From NCBI GenBank assembly GCA_003833135.1, contig QZLH01000096.1:28483-66869 (forward strand): a DNA stretch of 38,387 bases. Reading direction: 5' to 3'. The notes beneath the pieces are model-generated. The model was not told the DNA's origin and searched no databases. It saw only the letters and a program-made list of their open reading frames with translations. Below, piece by piece: positions 21,042 to 32,436 of the stretch. Source of the stretch: Oehlia diaphana. Taxonomy: Eukaryota; Glomeromycota; Glomeromycetes; Glomerales; Glomeraceae. How positions within the stretch are numbered: the stretch's first letter is position 1; each line of letters begins with the position of its first letter. A program made the position numbers and the translations under genes.

Positions 21042-22505
21042 TGGTAAAGTTTACTGTAAAAATGTAATCGGCTATTTTTAATTCTCAAAACAGTCCCTTT
21101 GATTAAGCTCTAACTTTTCATATTACAGACAAATAATTTTGTTGAAAGATGTTTAATCATTCAAGCCACAAAACGCATAGCCTGAACTAATTTTAACCGC
21201 AGTTCCGTGAGGCAGTGCAGTTTCAATTATCACATGCCAAAAAAAGCCTCATACGAGTTTACTTGTCACGTTTTGTTTCACCAAACTAATAAAATTTGTG
21301 GAACATCAATTAAAATTATTTGAAGATCCTTATTTACTAATAATTAAAAATCTATTAAAGCAGTAAACTATTATTTTTTTTTTTTAGAATTACCCTGATG
21401 TCCTACACTACAAAGTTCTATTAACAATATAAAATATATCTCATGAGTATAAACCAGAAAAAGATGGAAGTGAAAGTTAGTAACAAATCCTAAAAAACTG
21501 TGTAAGAAAAAAATTTGACTAATAAAAATGAAAAATTCCAAAAGAACCAAAAATTTCTATTTGAATAACAAATAAAATAAACCTATAACTAATAAATTAA
21601 AAATTTATTTATCACTAAATAAATCTATAACCTTCTAAAGATTACATTTTATTTATTATTTCCTGGTGAAGTTTTACTTAAAGATCTTAAAAGCTTTCTT
21701 TACTTTATCCTTCTTGGATTAGAACTTGCTATTCTAGTTGAAAGATCCTCTTGAATTTTTTTTGATTCTTTTCTTAATTTATTACTTTTAAATATTTATA
21801 GGAACCTGATTTACAACACTTATAATGATTTTATAGAATTCTTAAAATCTTGATTTTTTGACTTATTATTCTAAGATTTTCTAATAAAGTATAAGAAAGT
21901 ATGATGATAAAATCCCATACTTTTAAAAAAGGTTATCTTGTAATAATCTAAAGTAAAAATTATATAATGCTCTTCAGCATGCAAAATCTATTCAAATTTT
22001 GCCAGATTTTCTGAAAGGTTTTTGAAAAATATGGTAAATTTTAAATGATTTTAAATATTTTGTTACAAATTTCTGTATTTTTTAGAAGATTTTTAGAATT
22101 TTTCTAAAAATTTTTTGTACACTAATGCTCTTTAAAGATTCTGCTGTAAAGGAAATTTTTGTTACATTATTATAATTTTTTTCTTTTTAGTTAATTAACC
22201 AATAAAATTTAAAAAAATCATAAGGTAAAGATTTATATAAAAATAAAATTTTCACTGGTAATCTATCTTAGCAGTAAATGAAATTCTATAGTAGTACTAA
22301 TTTAAACTCATACTATCAATGTCAAATTTTCTAGTACTTATAAGAGTGTTTAAATCTTTATAGTTAAACATAACCATTAAAATCAAATAAGATTTTTAGG
22401 TTACTTCAATTTAATAGTTTATTTAATGTTTTAACTTTATATAAAAATTAAGGAAAAAGGAAGGATTAAATTAAGTAAACATTTAAAAATAAAAGATTAA
22501 TTATG
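21042..22505. other. SEC7 upstream region and AT-rich spacer
   Basis: The first 250 bp are less AT-rich and probably hold the SEC7 5' leader and promoter (minus strand), though no specific element can be named. From about 21300 the sequence is AT-rich without genes or clear repeats. Confidence 0.45.
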
Positions 22506-22676
22506 TATAGTCAAACCTTAATATAGTGAATTCTTGATATAGTGAATTTTTCAGACAACTATAATAAATTTTCCTTGCTATAACAAATTAACCAATCAAA
22601 TCTCTTAAAATCTTTACTATAATTCCTATAAGGTTTGAACTCGCTCTAGAATTCATTATAATAAGAATTGACTGTA
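22506..22676. mobile_element. Pogo/Tigger-like MITE, 171 bp with TA ends
   Basis: The left end reads TATAGTCAAACCTTAATATA then GTGAATT. The right end, reverse-complemented, reads TACAGTCAATTCTTATTATA then ATGAATT. TA lies at both borders. The internal CTTGCTATAACAAATTAACC matches the interior flanks of the nested element at 11830-12326 (TTGTTATAGCAAGTTAAC in opposite orientation), so the two belong to one family. It is non-coding. Confidence 0.7.
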
Positions 22677-23100
22677 AATTTAATTTATTTAATTTTTTTT
22701 TTATCTAACTTTTAATTTTAATCTTTTTTTTTATTGGCCAATTATAATCTTTATTTTTATAAGTTTAGCAAAATGAATATATAGTAGTAAATTTTTTTTT
22801 AAGCTATTATTTAACTCCAATATTTCATTTTTTTTCTTACAGTAAAAATAAATAATTTCTGTTTTTAAATAACAGTATGAATAATATACAATTTCAATTG
22901 AACTATACTATTGCAAATTTGCAATAGATTTTTTGTTAAACATATACTTTTTTATAAAGATTATATATTTCAAAAGTTATGGGAGATCCATAAATATAAA
23001 TTATATTATCTAATAAATTTCTAAATCATCATTCAATATATTTTTACTAAAAGTACATCTTGATTTACTACAAATAATACAATTAATAAGTTTACATATA
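22677..23100. other. AT-rich spacer
   Basis: Only T- and A-rich low-complexity sequence is present, with no gene or repeat that I can support. Confidence 0.5.
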
Positions 23101-23794
23101 TACACTTTTACATAAAAGTTTAAGATCACTCTATTTTTGATTATATTAAATAAAATTTTATTCTTATTTATATAAGTTTTTTTTTTAAAAAAAAATTTTT
23201 TATTGGCAATTTATTGAATAAATTTAAAAAATTCATATTGATATTTATAAATTACATAATACAAAGTTTTTTTCTCAATGGTGAATTTGTAACTTTTCAA
23301 CTAGAGTGTTTACAACAAAAATAAATATAAAATTTAAATAGTTAGCTTTAAATAAAATTATATTTCAAATTCGTAAAAATTGAATCAGTAGTTATTGAGA
23401 AATTAACTATTAAAGATTGATAATTTATATGTAAGACCTAATTGTAAAGTAATGATTTCCATATATAATTATCAATATTTAATAGTTGATTTCTCAATTA
23501 CTACTGACTCGATTTTCATGAAATTTGGAATATAACTTTATTATTAACTAAACTATTAAAATTTTGTATTCATTTCACTATAACTGCTTTAGTTAAAAAG
23601 TTAAAAATTCATTATTAAAAAAAAAACCTTATATTATATGATTTATAAATGCAAATATGATAATTTTTTATGTTTATTTAAAAATTATAATATAAATAAT
23701 TTTTTACTGAAAAAAAATTTATATAAATAGTTACAAAACTTTATTTAATATAATCAAAAATAGGGTAGTCCTAAACTTTTTGCATGGGAGTGTA
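23101..23794. mobile_element. Tc1/mariner-like long palindrome, 694 bp
   Basis: The right end, reverse-complemented, reads TACACTCCCATGCAAAAAGT then TTAGGACTACCC; the left end reads TACACTTTTACATAAAAGTT then TAAGATCACTC. TATTTTTGATTATATTAAA is identical in both arms (23132 and 23762), and the arms stay alignable to the centre near 23447. TA borders and this TIR style suit Tc1/mariner elements. No ORF remains, so this is a foldback-type non-autonomous derivative. Confidence 0.75.
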
Positions 23795-25562
23795 TTACTA
23801 ATTATTATTATTAATTATACTACTAAAAATATTTTTTCTAGTGAATTCAAATACATTGAAAAGAAATTCTATTAAAATATTGTACAAATAAATTGACAAT
23901 ATTATTATAAATCATGTAATATAATATTTATTTATTCTTAAAAGTAAAATATATTAAATAAACTATTAAATTAATAAAGTAGTTTTATATGAAATTAAAT
24001 AAAAAAGCAAATATTATAAAGTTAGAATATATTATATAATACTGCTTAAAATCTTTTTTTTATAAAAAAATTAAATGGCAGGATATCACCTAATTGAAAT
24101 ATTCTCATATAGTATAATTAAAGTTGCTGAATTTAAAACTAAAGAGTTTTGGCAAGTGATGAAATACTAAAATAATAAAACTTTGCAAAATAGTTAGCAA
24201 AATTCTAAAGAAAAATGAAATCTAATAAAATTTATTATAAATGTTAAACTGCTAAAATTCAGCTAAAACTACATAAATTTATAGTAAAATCTTAAAAAAC
24301 TAATTATAAAATTTTAAAAAGGTTTAAACAAATAATCTTAAATATAATCCAAATAACTTTATTTATACTTTATTTATGATTTCAGATAATAACTTAACAA
24401 TTTTATATTCTTTTAAGTCAAAGGAATATTATCATAAATTATGATATTATTGATATATGCAAATACAGGTCCTATTAGTTATTATTCCATTATTATATAT
24501 GTAACTTTCTTCTTAGTAAATTTCACAGGTCAAATGAAAAAATTTGGATTATATATCTGATATTAGTATTTACATATACTGATTTTATTTTAAATTAGGT
24601 TTAAGTATTTAGATTTTTTAGATTTTTTTAAATTATCTTAATAAAATTTAGATATAATTATTTGATTTTTAGCAAATTATATTAATTTAAAAAAAAAAAA
24701 AATGTTATTTTTTATACAGATTATTTATTAACTTATATATATTAAATATTTGAAATTTTATTTTATTTTAAATTATATTATATAAATTAAAAAAATGTAG
24801 CTACTATATTTTTTTTAAAATTAAGCATTTTTTGGCAAAATTTTAAATAAAAAGTTTGAAAAGGTATTATTTTAAAAGTTTTTTTTATTAGTATTTTATA
24901 TAATTTATTTAATACAACTTGAAAAGTTTGGAATTTAATATTGAAAAATATGATAAGTATAATTAACTTTATTAATCAAATTGCAATTATTCAATTTGAT
25001 TTAGAATTAATAAAGCTAATATTTACCAATTATCCATTTATTAATAATAATTAATTAAATATAATTTATTAGTAAAATATTTATAAATATATATAGATTT
25101 ATATTTTATATTGTTTACTATTTAGTAAAAACTACATTATTTTAAATATTTTTTTTTTATATATGTATACATATAGATACAAAATATAAAAAATTAAATT
25201 TACCTATTCTACTAGCCAAACAAATTAGAAATTTTTAAAATATAAGTTACAAAAAAAAATATTTTTTTCTGTTATTTTTATTTAATAAATATAAGTATCT
25301 ATAATAAAAATTTAGTATATTTACTAAGCTTTAGCCCTTTTTTTTCTTTTTTTTTTTTTACTATATTTTAATTCCACTTTCAGTATAAACTTAATTGTAT
25401 AATTCTAGTCAAAATTATGTTATAGGTGTGGTGTAGCCTAGTTGCCTAGTTTATGTAACGTAACATTTGATTAATAAGCCACCGAATGACGGAATAAATA
25501 TTACGTTCAATGTATCTGTAAAAGGCCAATAGATAACTTAGTTGATCGAAGAAAAATTCATA
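23795..25562. other. AT-rich spacer and RBM39 promoter region
   Basis: AT-rich sequence with a small imperfect palindrome near 24966-25022 (AACTTTATTAATCAAATTG and its mirror). The last 150 bp before 25563 are clearly richer in G and C and probably hold the promoter and 5' leader of the RBM39-like gene; no defined motif is asserted. Confidence 0.45.
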
Positions 25563-27817
25563 ATGGCTGATGATTTTGACGTCGAAGCTATGCTAGAGGC
25601 ACCTTTTCATAAGGGCCAGGTGATATTTTGTTTTTTAAATTTGTATCATCGTTTTCTATGCCTTTTAACAAAATTTTCTTTTATAGGAAATTAATGAGTT
25701 CACTACAAATGGTAAAGCTGAAAAACAAAACAAAGAAGAAAGGAAAAGGTATTTAAGAAGTTTATTTGTAATAGTAACTTAGACAAATTTACTCAACTCA
25801 GTTTTTCGATATTCAGTGAAGAGCGAAGACGCCACCGAAGTTCTTCACGAACCTCTAGTCACCGCCATAGATCACATTCCAGATCTCGTCGCTCACGTAA
25901 ATCACGTTCTAGATCACGAGATAGACGTAGAAGACATCGGAGTAGGACTAGGTCGCGTGAGAGACGAAGAAGAAGTCGAACTCGTTCTAGAGAAAGAAGG
26001 AGGAGAAGTCGTAGTCCACGTAGAAGAAGTCGTAGCAGAAGTAGATATAGGCATGTTTATATTCAAATATAATATAAAATTCATTTGTAATTAAAATTTG
26101 CTGTAATAAAAAGCTTTGGCTTATTAATATATATTTTTTCTTTTATCTAGTGACCGACGCCGGAGATCACCAACTCCCCCTTTAGATGAAGAGGAGCGTG
26201 ACAAGCGAACAGTTTTTGTCATGCAACTTGCTGCACGTCTTCGTTCTCGTGAACTTGCTGATTTTTTTGCAACCGTTGGAAAAGTTCGTGATGCAAAAAT
26301 AATTGCAGATAGAATATCCCGGAGGTCAAAAGGGTATATATTAGATTCCTAATTTTTAATTTTAATGTACTTGCATTAAATAAATATTACTTTAATAGGG
26401 TTGGTTATGTTGAATTTTATGATGAAGAATCTGTCCCAAAAGCTTTGGCTTTGACTGGACAAAAACTTTTAGGCATTCCAGTTATTGTCCAATTAACCGA
26501 AGCAGAAAAGAATCGACAAGCAAGGCTGGCAGAACAGGCGTAAGTCTCATGTTATGTTATTTTACAATAAAGATATACTTGACCACATTTGAGTAATTTT
26601 AATAAATTTATGCGTTTAGAGCCTCGCATGCAACTGATATTGCATATCACAGACTTTACGTCGGTTCTGTTCATTTCAATTTGACAGAAGATGATCTAAG
26701 GCAAGTTTTTGAACCGTTTGGACCCTTAGAATTTGTCAATCTTCATAAAGATCCCGAAACAGGACGATCGCGAGGTTTTGCTTTCATTCAGTAAGTTTTT
26801 ATTCTATTGGGTCGAATTTTCTTTATGATTGCATTTATTTTTGATGATTTACAATGAATTTTACATCAGATATAAGAATCCAGAGGACGCAAAACAAGCG
26901 TTAGAGAAAATGAACGGATTTGAATTGGCTGGAAGAACAGTATGTTATAAAATGATTTATATTTATCATTTATTTCACAAATATTTATGTATATGTATTT
27001 ATTTAGATCAAAGTAGGTCTAGTTACTGACAAAAGTAACGGCATGAATTTAAATCTTGATGATGGCGGTTTGTGTTGCATTATTCTTTTCAGGAAGTCGT
27101 TTTTTGTAAAAAAACGCTAATAACGAATATTATTATTCTTTTATAGATGTTGCTGGTTTAGCCCTCAACGCACAATCACGTGTTGAATTAATGCAAAAAT
27201 TAGCACGTGATACAGATTTGATTGCTCCAACCGCAACTCCTATTCAATCAGAACCGTTAGTAGCATCTTTGTTTCTGTTTTAATAAATTTATATAATGAA
27301 AAAGGATATTAATTACTTTTGTTTAAAAAAAATTTATAGTCCGCGCCCAGTTCAACCTAGAGTAAATCCAACTCGTTGCGTCCTATTGAAAAATATGTTT
27401 AATCCTGACGAGTATGTTTAAACTTTCTTTAATAATTGACAAAATATCGAATCTTTATTAACTTTTATTATTTATTCTTCAGAGAAACTGAGTCAAACTG
27501 GGCTGAAGAGCTTGAGGAAGACGTGAAAAGTGAATGTATAAAATACGGACCTGTTGTCCATATTAGTGTTGATAGGGAGTCGGCAGTAAGTATTTATTCA
27601 CGTATTGATTTATTTGTTAATATACCTATTTTATGTAGTTCTAAATGCATATAATTCCTTTAAGGGGGATATTTATATGAAATTTGATAGTGTATCGTCC
27701 GCTCAGGCTGCAGTGAACGGTCTTAATGGCCGATGGTTTGGGGGAAATCAAATATCGGCAGTTTTCATTCTCGATATGTTTTATAACGTTCGGTTTCCTA
27801 AAGCCGCAAATCTATAA
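25563..27817 (+). CDS. RBM39: RBM39/Rsd1-type splicing factor (RS region, two RRMs, UHM), 12 exons
   Basis: Twelve exons give 471 residues: 25563-25619, 25687-25748, 25817-26050, 26151-26333, 26399-26539, 26620-26790, 26870-26939, 27007-27067, 27147-27255, 27340-27411, 27483-27585, 27665-27817. All phases join. The protein starts [15 protein letters not shown]. An Arg/Ser-rich region (about 40-125) precedes RRM1 (about 138-210; VFVMQL, KGVGYVEF). RRM2 (about 237-312) has RLYVGSV and RGFAFIQY. The C-terminal UHM (about 375-462) has the signature R444-W-F446 and ends FPKAANL. The family binds UHM-ligand motifs of SF3b155/U2AF65 and helps select 3' splice sites in the nucleus. Human RBM39 is slightly longer (about 530), mainly in the linkers. 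All introns are GT-AG except the third, which must be GC-AG. Confidence 0.93.
26051..26150 (+). other. Non-canonical GC-AG intron (third intron of the RBM39-like gene)
   Basis: The exon ends TATAG and the intron begins GCATGT and ends ATCTAG. Every GT in the preceding RS exon falls in codon phase 1, and the GT at 26055 gives phase 0, after which the next exon would start with TGA. Only the GC donor at 26051 (phase 2) restores ...[13 protein letters not shown] and leads into RRM1. GC-AG introns are a known minor class handled by the U2 spliceosome. Confidence 0.75.
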
Positions 27818-29009
27818 TATCTACTTCATTACACTCGGACTATTTCTTAGTTTTATCAGACTGATCGATTATTGTTTGTGGATAGTTTTTAGGTGTTTTT
27901 ATAGGAAGGAGATAACGACTTGCCATCATATGAAGGGGGAGTCTTTGCATTCTGTGTGCGTCCGGGTCGCACCGTTGAGAAGGCGATGCAAGAGTAATTT
28001 GTTCATATTTGTGTGTCATTGTACTATAAACCGTTTTCTCATGTGGCATGTTGAATTTATTCTTTATACAGTAGTTTATATGAAAATTACCACTGCGCGA
28101 AGCTATCATTATGATATCATACATACACAAAGGGTTGCAAGAGAAGTTACTTTTTTTTTATACTTCATTTCATCTTTTTTCATTTCACTTCATTTGTCCT
28201 TTTGGTTTTTATTGTATCTTTTGTTGACTGTAGTTATAGGATAAACTCTCAATCGCAAGGCCAGTAACTTTCGAATAAAATTGCTGCCATATAACAGGTG
28301 TGCCGTGGAACGAAATTCTTGGTATACGGATGCCCATATGAATTTTGATTTTTGCTTTATTTTTTTATTTTTTTTTTTTTATTTCGGCACCGACGCGCTG
28401 CATTCTACCAATTTTTTTTAAAAAAAGTAAAAAATGACAAAAAAGACCAGTATGCACAGTTTACAATATCCTGTATCAGGTAGATAAAATAAATATAAAC
28501 TTAGAATTAAATCAAAACGCCACAAAATCCTGATAATTCCGATTCGTTTACCGAGGTATCATCATTATTGTATTATAATAAATGACGGAATATTTGAATT
28601 TTCACGATTGCCAAATCGTGATCTTTTTGTTCAAGTGATTTTGGAGTAACATTATATAAATAATTCTTGTGATGATGATATTCAACATACTCGAAACTAA
28701 GAAAGATAAAAGTTCTCAGTGTATCAACTGAGAAAAAAATCTCAAATCTACTTCTCTACCTTTGCAGGTGTAACAATACCATTTTAAAAGTCATTAACTC
28801 GTAATATTTTCAGAATATATTAGAAAATTATACCTTAAAATACACCTTTGACGAAAATCTTGTAAATCTTGTGAATATTCCAAGATCTGTCAAAATCGTC
28901 TGTGACGGTGACTGGCAAATAAAAACGACTTACTGTTTGTCGTAAAATAAAACATTCCTTTTCTTAACCTTTTCTATAAGTTTTCTTTTTATAGCTGGCG
29001 AATTTTCAG
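27818..29009. other. RBM39 3' region and 4E-T upstream region with two perfect hairpins
   Basis: No ORF here looks real. The RBM39-like 3' UTR probably extends to about 28300 (an AATAAA lies near 28275). Two perfect 8 bp stems occur: TCACGATT/AATCGTGA at 28602-28621 (4 nt loop) and TTCTCAGT/ACTGAGAA at 28713-28734 (6 nt loop). A GTGATGA box at 28669-28675 and CTGA at 28728-28731 could be boxes C and D of a snoRNA, but this is weak. The segment just before 29010 has acceptor-like TTTTTATAG and TTTTCAG, so a 5' UTR intron is possible. Confidence 0.4.
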
Positions 29010-32000
29010 ATGTCTGACGTTGAAGACAATAAAGCTGATTTAAGTGAGCTTGGCAAACATCCATCTGCTGATTCGTCAAAGTCAGACACCAACGTCCAGA
29101 CGCCTGCAGGAGAATTAGATAATGAAAAAGTACTTGAAGACGCGAAAAGGGACGAAGAAAAAAATAAAGTGCAAACAAAGTCCGTGATCCGCTATACGAA
29201 AGAACAGTTACTGGCATTGCGTAATAGCCCACTTGTGAAAAAACCAGATGCTTTACCTCCAATCAATACGTGGTTTGGGTAAGTCTAAATTTTTATAGTT
29301 TGCCTGTCATAATGTACAATTACATTTAATTACTTGCACTGATTACATTTGTCTCTGTGTAGAGAAATAAAGAAAGAAAAGAAAGTTGGTACTGATGGTG
29401 CTGTAGAAACCGAAAAGAGGTATTATAAATGTTAAACGTTATAAATTTATATACAGTATATATTATTAAGATTTTTTGATTATATACATTAGTAAGAATA
29501 ACAATTCCCTTGGATCAGAATTAAATAAGTCAAGAGATGACTTCGGAATTCAAAAAAGTCCTTTATTGGGGATTTCAAAAAGTCCTAACGATTCTGCACC
29601 GACATCTCCTAAACCAACAGGTACAAATAAATAAATCAGAATTCTATATTTAGCATTTGTTAATATATTAAATTTATTCAATTAGATAAAATTGTTCTTG
29701 GCCCACCCAAAATGAATTTCGCTTCATCATCTGTTGGAGGATTAAAAATTGTGGAAGAAAAAACAGCACCGCCAAGGGCTGGTAGATCAGATGGAATACG
29801 ACAACGCCAAGTGAGTGACTTATTGGCCTAAGAGTGCTTTTTAGATAATAATATTGACTTGTTGAGTATTGAATGAAAGGGGGAGGACATTTCATATATG
29901 CGATCTGGAAAAGACTTTGAACCACGAGCACCACGAGGACCGTCTGGTGGCCGTGGATTTGTTGGTAGGGAAGCATTGCGAGAACGTGCTTTAGCAGAAA
30001 AAGTAACAAAAGAATCAACTGGGCCTACTCACGGAACACATAGTCGTGGATTAGGAAATATACGGTCTCATGAAACGAGTAGAAACAATCGTAGAGAAGG
30101 TAAAGATAATTATTATTTCAAAAATAACATTGGAATTTATATTTATTTTCATACACATATAGGCATTGGAGGGGGAAGAAATACTTCAAAATATCAATCC
30201 GATGACAGATCGGAGACTCCCGAATGGATGAATTATAATCCACAAATCGATGAGGATACAAAACGCATTGACAATGGTGAAGCTGGTGATAAAGCCATGT
30301 TCGATCTTCAAGCTTGGAAAGTGCAAATGAAAGAGAAAGATAGAGAACAACGAGAACGCAATGAAAAGGAAAAGACTAAAGAACGAAGAGAAACAACGGA
30401 AAAAGGTCGAGCGCGCAGTATTTCGCGAGCTGACAGTAGTGCATCATGGAGGCCAGGAAATAAAACATTGACTACCGAAGAGACTAATAATGCTTCAAAT
30501 GATAAACCTGAAGGATCCGTACAGAATGGATCAAAGGAACTAAATACAACGGATTTAGATGGTAATTATCTAAATTTCTACATATTACATTCGTGTGCGT
30601 AACATTAACGGTCAACATTTATGTTGTATATGCTATTGTCATTATTTATGGATTAACTTATAATAACTACAACATTTGAGGACGTCATCGTTTGATATTT
30701 AGATTCTTCAAATTCACTAAATTTGGCCGATGTGGATCAACTATTTGGCCCTGGTGGGATGGACCTGAATGCTCCTTTACATCCAGGCTCATCAGCTTTT
30801 AATAAATTCCTTTCTCAGCATAAACTTGCCATGGCTGAAGACAATGGACCTAAAACTGAAAGTATATCAAGTATATCACATGTAGAGACAATTCCTCGAG
30901 AACAAGGAAAATCTCGTTTTGCCAGATTTTTCTCTCATAGTAATGAGGAAAATTTTCAAGAAAATGGTCATATAGAAAAGTCTTCAACGTTTCAAGTGTC
31001 TCAGAATCTTTCATCATCAACAAGCGAATTATTAAAGCCTGGTCCAATCAGTCTTGATACTTTATTTCAAAGTCAAGTTGCTACGCCATCCACTACAGCA
31101 TCTATTTCTCCCTGCATTGTACCAAGTGAAGAAACACGGGTTCTTCCGGGAATGCTTACTGAAGAAGAAGTTTTGGAAACTTTGGGAGCGAAACCACCCT
31201 CCAAATCTGAACCAAAAGAGCGAAGTTCTGAAGATGAGGCTGCTATGTTTAAAATATATGCAGCTTTGAAGAAGGGTCCTGTGCGTTATTTTATTTCTAT
31301 ATTGTCGCATTATCGAGCGCATATTTTAATTTTTTTGTATTACTAATATTATAATTATTACGTTTCTAGTCATCTTCAGATTTATCAAGTCAGTTATCAC
31401 ATAATGTGTCAGCTTCATCTTCAAATCAATCTCTACAACCTCATAATCCGGTGGTTACAAGTTCAGGTTTACCTTTTAATGACCCTTCTATAATTAGTAC
31501 TCAAAAACATACCTCAATAAACAAAACCAATCAATCATCACAAAAGATTGATACTTCTAATCGACATATTGGTATTTCTGAATTAGCTCCAAATGATTCA
31601 ATTAAAAAGATTAATATGCTCTTTGGTGGAAATGTGCCAACTTCTGTATATCGTCAGTTGAGTTCAAGGTCAGATAATGGTTCCAGAGAATCATCAACTG
31701 CATCTTCGCCGGCATTGAAATTCAATCCCAAACCAAACATTTCCAGTTTTTCACATTCGCCTCAATCATCGGCAAATATTCCTGATCTTCATTCATCGGT
31801 TTATAAATCTCCACCTTCTCGTTCTCCTATTCTCCCTCAACAAAGCCACAACTCTTCACAATATCATAGTGTAGTTCCACCTTTTTCCAATGGACCAAAC
31901 ATTCCTCAACATACTCAACTTCGACAAGAATTTCCACCGCCCGTTGGTCGCAATATACCTGTGGAACAGTTGTTTGGTATGATACCACCACCACCGCGTA

Positions 32001-32436
32001 ATGTTTCTCAACAAATTCACCCTCAATTTCAACAACCTCCAATGACTTCATCAATGCCACCTCAAATACCATTTGGTTATCAACATCAACACGATCGTTA
32101 TTCACAACAACTTCAATATTCTGGGCCTCCACCAATACCCCCACATCTTTCTGTAACACATCATCCTGGATTGTTACCTCCTGGCACAGAGGCTCTTTTT
32201 GCAAATATGCACGGATATGCACAATTTATTCCAAACCTTGTTAACAATGCAATGGCGCCGAATACTATACCTGGTATTATATTTAAATTATTTAAATATA
32301 AAATTTTCTAAAAAAAAAAAAAAATCTATTTCATTAATTTTCCCTTTTTTTAGGTATGCCTAATAGCACAAATATGCAACAACGTGGGATGATGACATTG
32401 GAGGAAATTGAAAGGAGAAGTCTTGGTGGCCGTTAG
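29010..32436 (+). CDS. EIF4ENIF1: eIF4E-transporter (4E-T)-like protein, 9 exons
   Basis: Nine exons give 920 residues: 29010-29278, 29363-29419, 29493-29620, 29686-29810, 29880-30099, 30163-30561, 30703-31280, 31370-32273, 32354-32436. Phases join throughout; the exon 5 start could be 29886 instead. A canonical eIF4E-binding motif Y62-TKEQ-L67-L68 lies in VIRYTKEQLLAL near the N-terminus, as in animal 4E-T. The internal S470-RFARFF resembles the SRFSRWF motif of that family. Other short motifs are DVDQLFG, SLDTLF and VEQLFGM (about 790). The protein is otherwise Ser/Pro/Gln-rich and disordered, ending MTLEEIERRSLGGR. In the family it binds cap-bound eIF4E, shuttles it, and assembles repressed mRNA in P-bodies. 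It follows the RBM39-like gene on the same strand, 1.2 kb away. Family assignment is from motif resemblance. Confidence 0.88.
30100..30162 (+). other. 63 nt intron without stop codons, length a multiple of three
   Basis: The donor GTAAAG and acceptor CATATAG bound a 63 nt AT-rich intron whose retention keeps the 4E-T frame open and adds 21 aromatic-rich residues (GKDNYYFKNN...). The insert is unlike the charged protein around it, so splicing is more likely, but a retained isoform is possible. Confidence 0.65.

Noticed and set aside
25816..26094. ORF reading the RS exon as an acidic Glu/Val-rich protein
   Set aside because: It is out of frame with the splicing factor; the other frame gives the expected Arg/Ser region.
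27726..28244. 172-codon plus-strand ORF after the UHM exon and its antisense partner
   Set aside because: It overlaps the real last exon in another frame and runs into 3' UTR; the product is a hydrophobic, T-rich translation without family features.
28230..28400. GC-richer patch considered as a spliceosomal or other structured RNA
   Set aside because: I could not match it to U1-U6, 5S or tRNA features, and it fits the 3' UTR of the RBM39-like gene.
28930..31322. Minus-strand ORFs across the 4E-T exons
   Set aside because: They are antisense shadows of exons whose plus-strand phases join correctly.
31827..32222. 131-codon minus-strand ORF
   Set aside because: It is the complement of the Pro/Gln/His-rich exon 8 of the 4E-T-like gene.
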